Shown in pieces: positions 1-9,593 of a DNA stretch of 24,097 nt. The translations under genes were made by a program, and so were the position numbers. The stretch covers positions 1 to 24,097 of the forward strand of contig CALPPS020000034.1 of the NCBI GenBank assembly GCA_943325515.2, written 5' to 3'. The DNA comes from Flavobacterium psychrophilum. GTDB taxonomy: Bacteria; Bacteroidota; Bacteroidia; Flavobacteriales; Flavobacteriaceae. Each line of letters starts with the position of its first letter. The first letter of the stretch is position 1. The notes beneath the pieces were generated by a model. It was given only the letters and a program-made list of their open reading frames with translations. It did not search any database and was not told the DNA's origin.

Positions 1-230
1 ACTATCATGGACTGAAAGATAAATCACCAGCCAATGTAGCAAAAGCATTAAGAGTAAATCCTTTTTTTGTGAATGACTATATTAGTGCCGCTAGGAATTA
101 CCCAATGCGAAAAGTAAGCGCTATAGTGGCTACCCTGCGCGATATAGATGTAAAAAGCAAAGGAGTAGGAGCTGCTAACCTGCACAATTCAGATTTATAC
201 AAAGAAATGCTGGTGAAAATTTTTAACTAG
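1..230 (+). CDS. holA: DNA polymerase III subunit delta, C-terminal end (partial)
   Basis: This is the 3' end of a gene that begins before the window; about 75 codons are present, ending at TAG 228-230. The visible peptide begins YHGLKDKSPANVAKAL, continues RVNPFFVNDYISAARNY, and ends DLYKEMLVKIFN. This matches by eye the C-terminal helical domain of the delta clamp-loader subunit of Bacteroidota, which opens the beta sliding clamp at the replication fork. Known from the family: the C-terminal domain forms the clamp-loader collar. The assignment rests only on this fragment, so the catalytic-fold part cannot be checked. The gene converges on lysA, with about 78 bp between the stops and no convincing terminator hairpin in between. 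Confidence 0.8.
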   Translation, partial: YHGLKDKSPANVAKALRVNPFFVNDYISAARNYPMRKVSAIVATLRDIDVKSKGVGAANLHNSDLYKEMLVKIFN

Positions 231-308
231 ACTATATTTAAACTTACTATTATTTTTGGTTTTAGAAATTATAAAAAGAAAAAATACCGAGCTGTTGGGA
301 TGTAGTAA

Positions 309-1514
309 TTATACTTCTATCAAGATTTGATTCTGCAACAAATTATCAAAGGTTTCATGCTCGCGAATTAAATAGCCTTTGCCATTTTTCCAAAGTACTT
401 CGGCAGGTTTGTAGCGCGAGTTATAGTTAGAAGCCATAGAGAAACAATAAGCACCAGCATTGCGGAAGCACAAAACATCACCTTCGTGTATTTCGGGAAT
501 TCTTCGGTTGTTAGCAAAAGTATCGGTTTCACAGATATACCCCACCACGGTATAGAAACGCTCTTTGCCTTTTGGGTTAGAAATATTTTCAATACTATGT
601 TGCGAACCATAAAACATAGGGCGAATCAAATGATTGAATCCACTATCAATTCCGGCAAAAACGGTTGAGGTGGTTTGTTTTATGACATTTACTTTGGCCA
701 AAAAATAGCCTGCCTCACTGACCAAAAATTTACCTGGTTCAAATGCCAAGGTTAAAGGTTTTCCATATTCTTTTTCAAACGTCAAGAAGCGTTTAGAGAG
801 TTTGCGCCCAAATTCTTCAATATTGGTTTCGATATCGCCTTTTTTATAAGGTACTTTAAAACCAGAACCAAAATCTAGAAATGTCAAGTCTTTAAATTGT
901 TTGGCAATATCAAATAGTATTTCGGAGGCATACAGGAAAACTTCAATATCTAAAATATCAGAACCCGTATGCATGTGAATACCATTAATTGTCATTTTGG
1001 TATTTTCAACAATGCGCAACACATGTGGAATTTGATAAATAGAAATGCCAAATTTACTATCAATATGACCTACGGAAATGTTCTCATTTCCACCTGCCAT
1101 CACATGAGGATTGATACGAATACAAACAGGAACTTTAGGATATTTTGTGCCAAATTGCTCCAAGATGGAAAGATTATCAATATTGATTTGCGCGCCAAGT
1201 TGGGCGACTTCCTCAATCTCTTCAAAAGAAACACCATTAGGGGTAAAGATGATTTTATCGGGCGTAAAGCCTGCATGTAATCCCAGTTGTACTTCTTGAA
1301 TAGAAACAGTATCTAATCCAGAGCCCATTTTTTGCAATAACTTCACTATCGAAATATTTGACAAGGCTTTCATCGCATAGTTAATACGAAGGTTCTCAAC
1401 TTTTGAAAAAGCATTGGTTAGTCGGTTGTATTGAAATTCAATTTTTTTGGCATCATAAACATATAATGGATTCCCGAATTCATGAGCCAATTGAAGTAAT
1501 TCTGAAGGTTGCAT
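309..1514 (-). CDS. lysA: Diaminopimelate decarboxylase
   Basis: This PLP-dependent fold-type III decarboxylase (401 aa, normal length) should convert meso-diaminopimelate to L-lysine in the cytoplasm. The PLP lysine is K49 in NYAMKALSN. The barrel carries HTGSD near 182-186, a phosphate-binding DFGSG at 214-218 and EPGK at 259-262. The partner-subunit active-site region shows the C328 motif YICETDTF, and GAYCFSMASNYNSR lies at 354-367. Several motifs deviate from the textbook bacterial forms (EPGK for EPGR, CETDTF for CESGD). I read this as the Bacteroidota LysA branch rather than another Orn/Arg decarboxylase, but substrate specificity is inferred. The gene is monocistronic, downstream of gltD on the same strand, and has its own -7 box 20 bp before the ATG. 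Confidence 0.85.
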   Translation of the reverse strand: MQPSELLQLAHEFGNPLYVYDAKKIEFQYNRLTNAFSKVENLRINYAMKALSNISIVKLLQKMGSGLDTVSIQEVQLGLHAGFTPDKIIFTPNGVSFEEIEEVAQLGAQINIDNLSILEQFGTKYPKVPVCIRINPHVMAGGNENISVGHIDSKFGISIYQIPHVLRIVENTKMTINGIHMHTGSDILDIEVFLYASEILFDIAKQFKDLTFLDFGSGFKVPYKKGDIETNIEEFGRKLSKRFLTFEKEYGKPLTLAFEPGKFLVSEAGYFLAKVNVIKQTTSTVFAGIDSGFNHLIRPMFYGSQHSIENISNPKGKERFYTVVGYICETDTFANNRRIPEIHEGDVLCFRNAGAYCFSMASNYNSRYKPAEVLWKNGKGYLIREHETFDNLLQNQILIEV

Positions 1515-1533
1515 AGACTTGATTAATAAAATG

Positions 1534-1541
1534 CAAATATA
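1534..1541 (-). promoter_or_regulatory. lysA promoter -7 element
   Basis: The minus strand reads TATATTTG, a perfect match to the Bacteroidota -7 consensus TAnnTTTG. It ends 19 bp before the lysA ATG, which predicts a short leader of about 12-14 nt. No clear TTTG is visible at the expected -33 distance. Its presence suggests lysA is transcribed independently of gltBD upstream. Confidence 0.5.
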
Positions 1542-1609
1542 GTCGTTGGATAAGTTTATTTGAAAATTTTTACTACAATTTAATTTATTAGCGTTTTAGT
1601 GATTATATT

Positions 1610-3064
1610 TTAAATACTTGGCAAATCACCGTTTCCTTTGGTTGGTAAGTTAGTATAGCCCATCAAATATAAATCTACTTCTCGAGCTGCTTCTCTACCT
1701 TCGGATATTGCCCAAACAATTAGTGATTGTCCACGTCTCATATCACCAGCGGTAAAAATATGAGGAACATTAGTTTGGTATTTTCTCGCTTTGTAGTTGT
1801 TTAGATTATCAATTTCAATGCCCAATTGTTTGCTCAATGTTTTTTCTGGTCCTGTAAATCCTAAAGCTAGTAGTGCTAAATCACAAGGCCAAATTTTTTC
1901 TGAATCTTCTTTTTCAATCAATTCTGGTCTTTGGCCTGGGACCATTTTCCAAGCTACTTCTACAGTCTTTAACCCTATCAGTTCTCCTTTTTCATTGGCA
2001 ATAAATTCTTTAGTATTAATTAACCAGTTTCTATTGCATCCTTCTTCATGAGAGGAAGAAGTTTTTAATTGTAACGGCCAAAAAGGCCAAGGAGTTGTTT
2101 CGCTTCTATATTCAGGTGGTTTAGGTAATATTTCAAAATTTGTAACTGATTTGGCTCCTTGTCTGTTTGATGTTCCCACACAATCAGAACCGGTATCTCC
2201 ACCACCAATCACAATTACATTTTTACCAGTTGCTGTGATTTGATTAGGTATCTTTTCGCCAAATAAGACTTTTGTTTGTTGTGTTAAAAAAGTCATGGCT
2301 TGCACGACACCTTTGCTTTCAATGCCTTTAGTAGGCAAGCTTCTTTTTTCTGTAGCTCCGCCACATAGTACTATCGAATCAAATTCTTCTAATTGTGCAA
2401 CGCTATAATTTACACCAACTTCAATATTAGTTTTAAAGACAATGCCCTCTGCTTCTAGTATAGCTATTCTTCGGTCAATAACTTCTTTCTCTAATTTAAA
2501 ATTAGGAATACCATAGCGTAAAAGGCCACCAATAGCATTGTCTCTTTCGAAAACTGTTACCCAATGTCCGGCTAGATTTAATTGTTGTGCTGCTGCTAAT
2601 CCCGCAGGTCCAGAACCGATGACGGCTACTTTTTTTCCAGTTCTTGTTTCAGGGATTTGCGGCTTTATCCAGCCTTCGGCAAAACCTCTTTCTACAATGT
2701 TTTTTTCAATGTTTTCAATAGCTATGGGTTCACTAATAATACCTAATACACAAGATTTTTCACATGGTGCAGGACATAATCTTCCTGTAAATTCAGGAAA
2801 ATTATTGGTGGCTTGTAAAATAGTTAGTGCACTTTGCCATTCTTCTTGATGCACTTTATCATTAAAATCGGGTATTAAATTACCCAAAGGACAAGCGCTA
2901 TGACAAAACGGTATGCCACAATCCATGCATCTAGAACCTTGTTCTTTGATTTTAGTTTTATCTAATGGAATGGTAAATTCCTTGTAATTAGAAACTCTTT
3001 CTATTACCGGGAGATTACTCTCGTCAGTTCTATGAAATTCTTTAAATCCTCCAATCTTTCCCAT
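1610..3064 (-). CDS. gltD: Glutamate synthase small subunit (NADPH)
   Basis: GltD (484 aa) takes electrons from NAD(P)H through FAD and passes them through Fe-S clusters to GltB, supporting glutamine + 2-oxoglutarate to 2 glutamate. The N-terminal ferredoxin-like domain has cysteines at 46, 49, 54 and 58 (CMDCGIPFCHSACP) and at 97, 101 and 105 (CPAPCEKSC). The FAD Rossmann motif GSGPAG is at 150-155, the NAD(P)H motif GGGDTG at 287-292, and the C-terminal FAD motif GDMRRGQSLIVWA starts near 440. The reading frame stays open upstream to 3175, but that extension overlaps the gltB 3' end and lacks family similarity. I chose the ATG at 3062-3064, giving MGKIGGFKEF, the usual GltD start. Only 5 bp separate it from the gltB stop, so the two are co-transcribed and probably translationally coupled. 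Confidence 0.92.
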   Translation of the reverse strand: MGKIGGFKEFHRTDESNLPVIERVSNYKEFTIPLDKTKIKEQGSRCMDCGIPFCHSACPLGNLIPDFNDKVHQEEWQSALTILQATNNFPEFTGRLCPAPCEKSCVLGIISEPIAIENIEKNIVERGFAEGWIKPQIPETRTGKKVAVIGSGPAGLAAAQQLNLAGHWVTVFERDNAIGGLLRYGIPNFKLEKEVIDRRIAILEAEGIVFKTNIEVGVNYSVAQLEEFDSIVLCGGATEKRSLPTKGIESKGVVQAMTFLTQQTKVLFGEKIPNQITATGKNVIVIGGGDTGSDCVGTSNRQGAKSVTNFEILPKPPEYRSETTPWPFWPLQLKTSSSHEEGCNRNWLINTKEFIANEKGELIGLKTVEVAWKMVPGQRPELIEKEDSEKIWPCDLALLALGFTGPEKTLSKQLGIEIDNLNNYKARKYQTNVPHIFTAGDMRRGQSLIVWAISEGREAAREVDLYLMGYTNLPTKGNGDLPSI

Positions 3065-3069
3065 GACTA

Positions 3070-6000
3070 TTAGGCTATTAATGTGGCTATTTGTTTTTCT
3101 TCTGATAATCTTAGTAATGCTTTTTTGTAATCTTTTGGCATGACTTTTATAAAATGATTTTGTTGGTTTCCCCAATCATTTAGTATTCTTTTTGCCAAAG
3201 GGCTATTCGTATACATAGAATGATTCTTTATTAATCTTCTCAATTTTGTTACATCACTTTCTTCCAGTGTTTCCAATTCAACCATTTCCATATTACACAA
3301 ACCGTTTTCAAAAAGTTTGTTTTGGTCATACACATAGGCAATTCCGCCGCTCATTCCCGCGGCAAAATTTCTTCCTGTTTTGCCAAGCACAACTACTGTT
3401 CCGCCTGTCATATATTCACAGCCGTGGTCTCCAATGCCTTCAACCACAGCGTTTGCTCCCGAATTTCTCACGCAAAAACGTTCGCCTGCTATTCCATTGA
3501 TATAAGCTTCACCGGTGATGGCACCATAAAGTGCAACATTGCCAATAATTATATTTTCTTCAGGTTTGAAGGTGGCAGTTTGAGGAACTTTAATGATTAA
3601 TTTTCCTCCAGAAAGTCCTTTGCCTAGGTAATCATTACAATTTCCATGTATTTTAAGTGATAATCCATTGGTTGCAAATGCACCAAAACTTTGCCCCGCT
3701 GAACCTTCAAAGTCAATTAGGATGGTGTCTTCAGGCAAACCTTGAGCTCCATAAATTTTAGAAATTTCGTTACTTAAAATAGCACCTACAGATCGATCGG
3801 TATTTTTAATAGTAAAATTAATTCTGGTTTTCTCTTTTCTGTAGATAGAAGGAATGGTAGCTTTTATAATTTCAAAATCGAGCACATGGTCTAAATTGTG
3901 ATCTTGAGTGGTAGTATTGAAATTTGGGACTTCTTTTGCTTTTTCAGGTTTGAATAAAATAGGAGATAAATCCAATCCATTTGCTTTGTAATGATTGATG
4001 GCTTTATTGACATTCAGTTTTTGAGATTGTCCTACCATTTCTTTTAGAGTTCTAAAACCTAGTTGCGCCATAATTTCACGTAATTCTTCAGCTATGAAAT
4101 ACATAAAATTAATTACATGTTCTGGCGTTCCTTTGAAATTTTTTCTAAGTTCTGGGTCTTGAGTAGCAATTCCTACGGGACAAGTATTCAAATGACAAGC
4201 ACGCATCATAATACAACCCGAAGCTACTAAAGGCGCTGTAGCAAAACCAAATTCTTCGGCACCAAGTAAGGCAGCAATGGCCACATCGCGTCCTGTTTTT
4301 AATTGACCATCACATTCCAATACTACACGACTTCTTAAATCATTTAGTATTAAAGTTTGTTGTGCTTCAGCTAAGCCAAGTTCCCACGGAATACCTGTAT
4401 GTTGTAAAGATGTTAGAGGCGCAGCACCAGTACCACCATCATATCCTGAAATTAAAATTACATCAGCTTTTGCTTTTGCAACACCGGCTGCGATAGTTCC
4501 AACACCAACCTCAGAAACTAATTTTACATTGATGCGAGCTTCACGATTGGCATTTTTCAAATCAAAAATGAGTTGTGATAAATCTTCAATAGAATAAATG
4601 TCATGATGAGGTGGAGGAGAAATTAATCCAACATAAGGGGTTGAATTTCTTGTTTCTGCTATCCATGGTACTACTTTTTCTCCAGGTAATTGACCCCCTT
4701 CTCCTGGTTTTGCTCCTTGAGCCATTTTGATTTGAATTTCTTTAGCGTTAGTCAAATAATTGATTGACACACCAAATCTTCCAGAAGCTACTTGTTTAAT
4801 GGCGCTATTTTTTGAATCGCCATTGAGTTCTTTTTGAAAACGTTTGGAGTCTTCACCTCCTTCTCCAGAATTACTTTTTCCACCAATTCGGTTCATAGCA
4901 ATTGCTAAATTTTCATGAGCTTCTTGACTGATAGAGCCATAAGACATGGCGCCAGTTTTGAATTTTTTTACAATTTCAGTCCAAGATTCCACTTCATCAA
5001 TTGGAATTGGGTCAAGATTATTGAATTCAAATAATCCTCTAATTGTCATTAAATTTTCACTTTGCTCATTGACCATTCGAGAGTATTCTTTGTAGCTTTC
5101 TGGGCTATTGAGTCGAACGGCTTGTTGGAGTTTAGCAATAGTAGTTGGGTTAAACATATGTTTTTCGCCATTTCTTCGCCAACGATAAATACCACCTATT
5201 TCTAGGGGTAATAGATTAGCGATTTGTGAATTTGGAAATGCTTTTTGATATCTTTTTTTGATTTCTTTTTCAATTTCCATTAAACCAATCCCTTCTATTC
5301 GTGAAGGTGTGTTTGGGAAATATTTTGAAGTAAATGTTTTATTCAATCCCAGAATTTCAAAAATTTGAGCAGCACGATAGGAGTGAAGGGTAGAAATCCC
5401 AATTTTATTCATGATTTTCAGAATTCCCTTTGCGATAGCTTTGTTAAAATTCTTGATGGCATAGTCTGCTTTAATGCTAGGTATAAGTCCAAGAGTTACT
5501 TGATTATGAATAATTTCGTTGACCATATAAGGATTGATAGCACTCGCACCATAACCAAATAATAGTGCAAAATGATGGGGCTCCCTAGGTTCTGCAGATT
5601 CTATGATTATTCCAAATTTAGAGCGAACTTTTAAAGTATTTAGTGTATGATGTATGTAAGAACAAGCCAGAAGCATAGGTATTGGCATCATTTTTTCACT
5701 TACACCTCTGTCAGAAAGAATTACAATATTACATCCTTCTTCTACAGCTTTGAATGTAGCTTGAACACATTTTTCTAAAGCTCTTTCTAAACCATTAACC
5801 CCTTTCTTAATTTCATATAATGTTGAAATAGTTACCGATTTAAAATCTGGATGATGAATATTTTTAATTTTATCTAAATCTTCGTTTGATATAACTGGGT
5901 TTTGAATTTTAAGTTTTTTGCAATGTTTGGGTTCAATATCAAAAATGTTAAAATCACCTCCTATGGCTAAACTAATATCAGTAATGATTTCCTCCCGAAT

Positions 6001-7584
6001 ACCATCCAAAGGTGGATTGGTTACTTGAGCAAACATTTGTTTGAAATAATTATATAAGAGCTGAGGTTGGTCTGATAAAACAGCCAATGGTGTATCATTA
6101 CCCATAGAACTAATGGCTTCAGCTGCGTCAATCCCCATAGGATTTATAATGGTCTGAAGATCTTCAATTGTATAACCAAACAAACGTTGACGGGTTTCAA
6201 AATCAATATTTTCCTCAGGAATTGGATTATTAGTATAAGGTATATTTGCCAAGTGTAGTAGATTTTCATCCAACCATTTTTTATAAGGATGTTTACTAAC
6301 AATAGCATTTTTTATTTCATCATCTTCGATAATTCTTCCTTTGTTCATGTCAACTAAAAACATTTTTCCAGGTTCCAATCGACCATATTGTAAAACATCT
6401 TCAGGTTTAATATCAAGAACGCCAATTTCAGAAGACATAATTACAAAGCCACTTTTGGTTACAGTATATCGTGATGGGCGCAAACCATTTCGGTCTAATA
6501 AAGCACCAATAACATTGCCATCAGTAAAAGGAATAGATGCTGGACCATCCCAAGGTTCCATGATGCAGGCGTTATATTCATAGAATGCTTTTTTATCTTC
6601 CGACATAGTTTGATGTTTTTCCCAAGCCTCTGGTACCACCATCATCATAACTTCTGGTAGTGAGCGACCAGTCATTAAGAGCAATTCAATAACCATATCC
6701 ATAGAAGCAGAATCTGATTTTCCTTTTAATATAATGGGGAACAATTTTTTAATATCGTCACCAAAAACATCACTTTTCATTAAGGCTTCTCTAGCGCCCA
6801 TTCTACTGATGTTTCCACGAAGCGTATTGATCTCTCCATTGTGACACATGTAACGGAAAGGTTGTGCTAATTCCCATGAAGGAAAAGTATTCGTTGAAAA
6901 TCTTTGATGTACTAAAGCCAATCGAGTAACTAAATCATCATCTTGTAAATCGGTGTAATAACGACTAATGTCTTCGGGCATCAAGAGTCCTTTATATATT
7001 ATAGTAGTTGTAGAAAAACTTGAGAAATAAAAACGATGACTTTCCGAAATTTTAGAATTAATAATAGCATGTTCAGCTATTTTTCTGGCAGCAAATAATT
7101 TTGCATTAAATTGTTGTTCTGTTAGTTGTAGGCCATTTTTACTCACAAAAACTTGCTTGATGGTAGGTTCTTTAGCGGCAGCAATTTCTCCAAGATTTGA
7201 AACATCAACAGGCACATCTCGCCAACCCAAAATTTTCAGATTTTGATTCTTTATAGCAGTTTCAAAAGTAGTTTTACAAAAAGAAATTTGATTGAAACTT
7301 TTAGGCAAAAAAACCATCCCTACGGCATATTCTTTAGGTTTTGGTATTTCAAAAGGACACTCTTTTTTAAAGAAATCATGTGGAATTTCAAACAGAATTC
7401 CAGCACCATCACCAGTTCTTCCATCAGAACTAACAGCACCGCGATGTTCTAATTTTATTAAAATATCTAAAGCTTTATGTATGATGTCATTAGACTTTAA
7501 TCCATTCAAATTACATATAAAACCTGCTCCACAATTGTCATGTTCAAATTCAGGTAAATATAGCCCTTGTGCTTCGACTTTCAT
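3070..7584 (-). CDS. gltB: Glutamate synthase large subunit
   Basis: This is the full-length GOGAT alpha subunit (1504 aa). A short propeptide of about 17 residues precedes C18 in DNCGAGF; in this family it is cleaved so that the cysteine becomes the N-terminal nucleophile of the class II glutaminase domain (roughly 18-430). A central domain follows, then the FMN/2-oxoglutarate TIM-barrel synthase domain (roughly 800-1180, with GEGGEDS near 907 and [11 protein letters not shown] near 1051). The 3Fe-4S cysteines are C1124, C1130 and C1135 in [15 protein letters not shown]. The GXGXG beta-helix domain lies at about 1240-1440. The gene is first in a gltB-gltD operon for nitrogen assimilation. 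The best promoter candidate is only a near match (TATTTTAG, minus strand of 7601-7608). Confidence 0.95.
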   Translation of the reverse strand: MKVEAQGLYLPEFEHDNCGAGFICNLNGLKSNDIIHKALDILIKLEHRGAVSSDGRTGDGAGILFEIPHDFFKKECPFEIPKPKEYAVGMVFLPKSFNQISFCKTTFETAIKNQNLKILGWRDVPVDVSNLGEIAAAKEPTIKQVFVSKNGLQLTEQQFNAKLFAARKIAEHAIINSKISESHRFYFSSFSTTTIIYKGLLMPEDISRYYTDLQDDDLVTRLALVHQRFSTNTFPSWELAQPFRYMCHNGEINTLRGNISRMGAREALMKSDVFGDDIKKLFPIILKGKSDSASMDMVIELLLMTGRSLPEVMMMVVPEAWEKHQTMSEDKKAFYEYNACIMEPWDGPASIPFTDGNVIGALLDRNGLRPSRYTVTKSGFVIMSSEIGVLDIKPEDVLQYGRLEPGKMFLVDMNKGRIIEDDEIKNAIVSKHPYKKWLDENLLHLANIPYTNNPIPEENIDFETRQRLFGYTIEDLQTIINPMGIDAAEAISSMGNDTPLAVLSDQPQLLYNYFKQMFAQVTNPPLDGIREEIITDISLAIGGDFNIFDIEPKHCKKLKIQNPVISNEDLDKIKNIHHPDFKSVTISTLYEIKKGVNGLERALEKCVQATFKAVEEGCNIVILSDRGVSEKMMPIPMLLACSYIHHTLNTLKVRSKFGIIIESAEPREPHHFALLFGYGASAINPYMVNEIIHNQVTLGLIPSIKADYAIKNFNKAIAKGILKIMNKIGISTLHSYRAAQIFEILGLNKTFTSKYFPNTPSRIEGIGLMEIEKEIKKRYQKAFPNSQIANLLPLEIGGIYRWRRNGEKHMFNPTTIAKLQQAVRLNSPESYKEYSRMVNEQSENLMTIRGLFEFNNLDPIPIDEVESWTEIVKKFKTGAMSYGSISQEAHENLAIAMNRIGGKSNSGEGGEDSKRFQKELNGDSKNSAIKQVASGRFGVSINYLTNAKEIQIKMAQGAKPGEGGQLPGEKVVPWIAETRNSTPYVGLISPPPHHDIYSIEDLSQLIFDLKNANREARINVKLVSEVGVGTIAAGVAKAKADVILISGYDGGTGAAPLTSLQHTGIPWELGLAEAQQTLILNDLRSRVVLECDGQLKTGRDVAIAALLGAEEFGFATAPLVASGCIMMRACHLNTCPVGIATQDPELRKNFKGTPEHVINFMYFIAEELREIMAQLGFRTLKEMVGQSQKLNVNKAINHYKANGLDLSPILFKPEKAKEVPNFNTTTQDHNLDHVLDFEIIKATIPSIYRKEKTRINFTIKNTDRSVGAILSNEISKIYGAQGLPEDTILIDFEGSAGQSFGAFATNGLSLKIHGNCNDYLGKGLSGGKLIIKVPQTATFKPEENIIIGNVALYGAITGEAYINGIAGERFCVRNSGANAVVEGIGDHGCEYMTGGTVVVLGKTGRNFAAGMSGGIAYVYDQNKLFENGLCNMEMVELETLEESDVTKLRRLIKNHSMYTNSPLAKRILNDWGNQQNHFIKVMPKDYKKALLRLSEEKQIATLIA

Positions 7585-8007
7585 TATTGATAAATTTTCA
7601 CTAAAATATTAATTTTGTAAAAAAAAACATTGCATAATACGTAAAATATTAATTAATTATTGAATTATTAATTAAACAAATAATAAATCAATAATTTGTA
7701 TTTTTCCCCTTTTAAAATTATTAGATTAATAACAAGTTTTTTTTACAATATGATTTTTCTGAATAGTTTTGGTGCTATTTTTTGTGAATATTTTATAAAT
7801 AAACGAGTGTTTTTCAAGATTGTAATTTCAACATAGAAAGATTGAATTACTACTTTTTTATAACATATAAAACTTAAAAAATAGTCATGTTTTTTTGTGT
7901 TATAAACTATCGATTTAAAAAATATTCTAAATTGGTATACATTTCTTTTTCGTTTGATTGTAATTAATTACTTTTGCAGCTCTTTAAAAAGTAATAAAAA
8001 CTTCAAT
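7585..8007. other. Divergent intergenic region gltB / sucC
   Basis: These 423 bp are extremely AT-rich and I see no gene. The region must contain both the gltB and sucC promoters. Only the sucC -7 element (7969-7976) is clear. A 9-bp inverted repeat, TTTATAACA at 7857-7865 and TGTTATAAA at 7898-7906, could be an operator or chance in such AT-rich DNA. The frame open upstream of the sucC ATG (from 7954) is an extension, not a separate gene. Confidence 0.5.
7969..7976 (+). promoter_or_regulatory. sucC promoter -7 element
   Basis: TACTTTTG matches TAnnTTTG exactly and lies 31 bp before the chosen sucC ATG, predicting a leader of about 25 nt. It lies inside the upstream extension of the sucC frame, which argues against the upstream start at 7954. 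The -33 region is T-rich (TTTTTC around 7946-7951) without a perfect TTTG. Confidence 0.5.
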
Positions 8008-9201
8008 ATGAACATTCACGAATATCAAGGAAAAGAAATCTTAGCTAGTTATGGTGTTAGAGTACAAAGAGGTATTGTAGCCAATAGTCCAGTAGAAGCA
8101 GTAGCTGCCGCAAAACAACTAACTGCCGAAACAGGAACAAGTTGGTATGTTGTTAAAGCTCAAATTCACGCAGGAGGAAGAGGAAAAGGTGGCGGAGTAA
8201 AATTGGCTAAAAACCTGGAACAAGTAGAAGAGATTTCAGAGCAAATCATTGGGATGATGCTAAAAACACCTCAAACACCACCAGAAGGTAAAAAAGTACA
8301 CAAAGTACTTATTGCAGAAGATGTATACTACCCAGGAGAAAGTGAAACCTCAGAATTCTATGTGTCTGTTTTACTTAACAGAGCTACTGGAAGAAACATG
8401 ATTATGTATTCAACTGAAGGAGGAATGGATATTGAAGAAGTGGCAGAACACACTCCACACTTAATATTCACTGAAGAAATTGATCCATCAGTAGGATTAC
8501 AAGGTTTCCAAGCCAGAAGAATAGCTTTCAATCTCGGACTTTCAGGAAATGCGTTCAAAGAAATGGTTAAGTTTATTGACTCATTATATAATGCTTACAT
8601 AGGTTCTGATGCTTCTATGTTTGAAATTAATCCAGTATTAAAAACATCGGATAATAAAATATTGGCTGTAGATGCCAAAGTAAATATTGATGATAATGCT
8701 TTGTATCGTCAACCCAAATATGCTGATATGCGTGATATTCGTGAGGAAAACCCAATCGAAGTAGAAGCAAAAGAAGTGGGATTAAACTATGTTGATCTTG
8801 ACGGAACAGTGGGTTGTATGGTAAACGGTGCTGGACTTGCTATGGCAACTATGGATCTGATTAAATATGCAGGTTTTGAACCAGCAAACTTCTTAGACGT
8901 TGGAGGAACTGCCGACGCTAAACGTGTAGAAACAGCTTTCCGTATTATCTTAAAAGATCTAAACGTAAAAGCTATTTTAATTAATATTTTTGGAGGTATT
9001 GTTCGTTGTGATCGTGTAGCACAAGGAGTAGTGGATGCCTACAAAAATATGGGCGATGCTATTAAAGTGCCAATCATTGTTCGTTTACAAGGAACCAATG
9101 CTGAGATTGCAAAAGAATTAATTGATAATTCAGGAATGCCAATTTTATCAGCAGTACAATTTCAAGAAGCTGCTGACCAAGTGAAAGCGGCACTATCTTA
9201 A
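8008..9201 (+). CDS. sucC: Succinyl-CoA synthetase beta subunit (ADP-forming)
   Basis: SucC (397 aa) is the ATP-grasp, nucleotide- and succinate-binding subunit of succinyl-CoA ligase, which interconverts succinyl-CoA and succinate with substrate-level phosphorylation in the TCA cycle. It begins MNIHEYQGKEIL, the standard family start. The ATP-grasp lysine/glycine loop AGGRGKGGGVK is near 55-65 and the conserved INIFGGIVRCD spans about 325-335. The frame is open to 7954, but the additional 18 residues lack homology and overlap the promoter, so the ATG at 8008 is preferred. The partner sucD is not adjacent. The gene is followed by an intrinsic terminator and is probably monocistronic. Confidence 0.95.
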   Translation: MNIHEYQGKEILASYGVRVQRGIVANSPVEAVAAAKQLTAETGTSWYVVKAQIHAGGRGKGGGVKLAKNLEQVEEISEQIIGMMLKTPQTPPEGKKVHKVLIAEDVYYPGESETSEFYVSVLLNRATGRNMIMYSTEGGMDIEEVAEHTPHLIFTEEIDPSVGLQGFQARRIAFNLGLSGNAFKEMVKFIDSLYNAYIGSDASMFEINPVLKTSDNKILAVDAKVNIDDNALYRQPKYADMRDIREENPIEVEAKEVGLNYVDLDGTVGCMVNGAGLAMATMDLIKYAGFEPANFLDVGGTADAKRVETAFRIILKDLNVKAILINIFGGIVRCDRVAQGVVDAYKNMGDAIKVPIIVRLQGTNAEIAKELIDNSGMPILSAVQFQEAADQVKAALS

Positions 9202-9235
9202 TTTTAACTACATAGTATCAAATTTAATATAAAGT

Positions 9236-9266
9236 AAATCCCAAGTTTGTAGCTTGGGATTTTTTG
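9236..9266 (+). terminator. Intrinsic terminator after sucC
   Basis: AATCCCAAG (9237-9245) pairs with CTTGGGATT (9253-9261) around a 7-nt loop and is followed by a T-run. This is a classic rho-independent hairpin 35 bp after the sucC stop. Confidence 0.85.
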
Positions 9267-9593
9267 TTATTTTCCGCTTTATTTTAATCATTAATTACAC
9301 TATAAATTGACACAACTACTTTTTCAAGCAAAAGAATTAACCTAGCTATTATATTTATTTCTTCAATAATGATGTTGGGAGTGCTTAATTTTCATTTTGA
9401 AGTAAGTCCTTTTTTATTGAAAAGAGAGTTTCTTATATCTAAGCTGATTTAATTTAAAGTTTTTTAAAGTAATTAGTTTAGAAAATAATATTAAAATTTA
9501 ACGAAAACCTTACCGAAAATCTTTTTATTTCATTTGCAATTCCCTAATTTTGTTGAATTATTAATTTATTTGACTTAATTCCTATAGTTTAAC
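9267..9593. other. Intergenic region sucC terminator to gltA
   Basis: These 327 AT-rich bp hold no convincing gene. The gltA -7 element (9545-9552) is the only recognisable signal. A 27-codon ATG frame (9369-9452), with an open frame extending upstream to about 9306, could be a small hydrophobic peptide or a gene remnant, but nothing supports it beyond being open. Confidence 0.45.
9545..9552 (+). promoter_or_regulatory. gltA promoter -7 element
   Basis: TAATTTTG fits TAnnTTTG exactly, 41 bp before the gltA ATG, predicting a leader of about 35 nt. The upstream -33 window (around 9523-9526) is TTTT rather than TTTG. Confidence 0.45.

Noticed and set aside
3065..3175. Longer N-terminus for gltD (37 additional residues)
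   Set aside because: The extension overlaps the gltB 3' end and has no GltD family similarity; MGKIGGFKEF at 3064 is the normal start, 5 bp after the gltB stop.
7857..7906. 9-bp inverted repeat in the gltB/sucC spacer as an operator
   Set aside because: Long loop and pure AT-rich context make chance likely; noted only in the intergenic entry.
9306..9452. Possible small hydrophobic peptide or gene remnant between sucC and gltA
   Set aside because: Only 27 codons from an ATG, no promoter or recognisable family, and open frames of this size are expected by chance.
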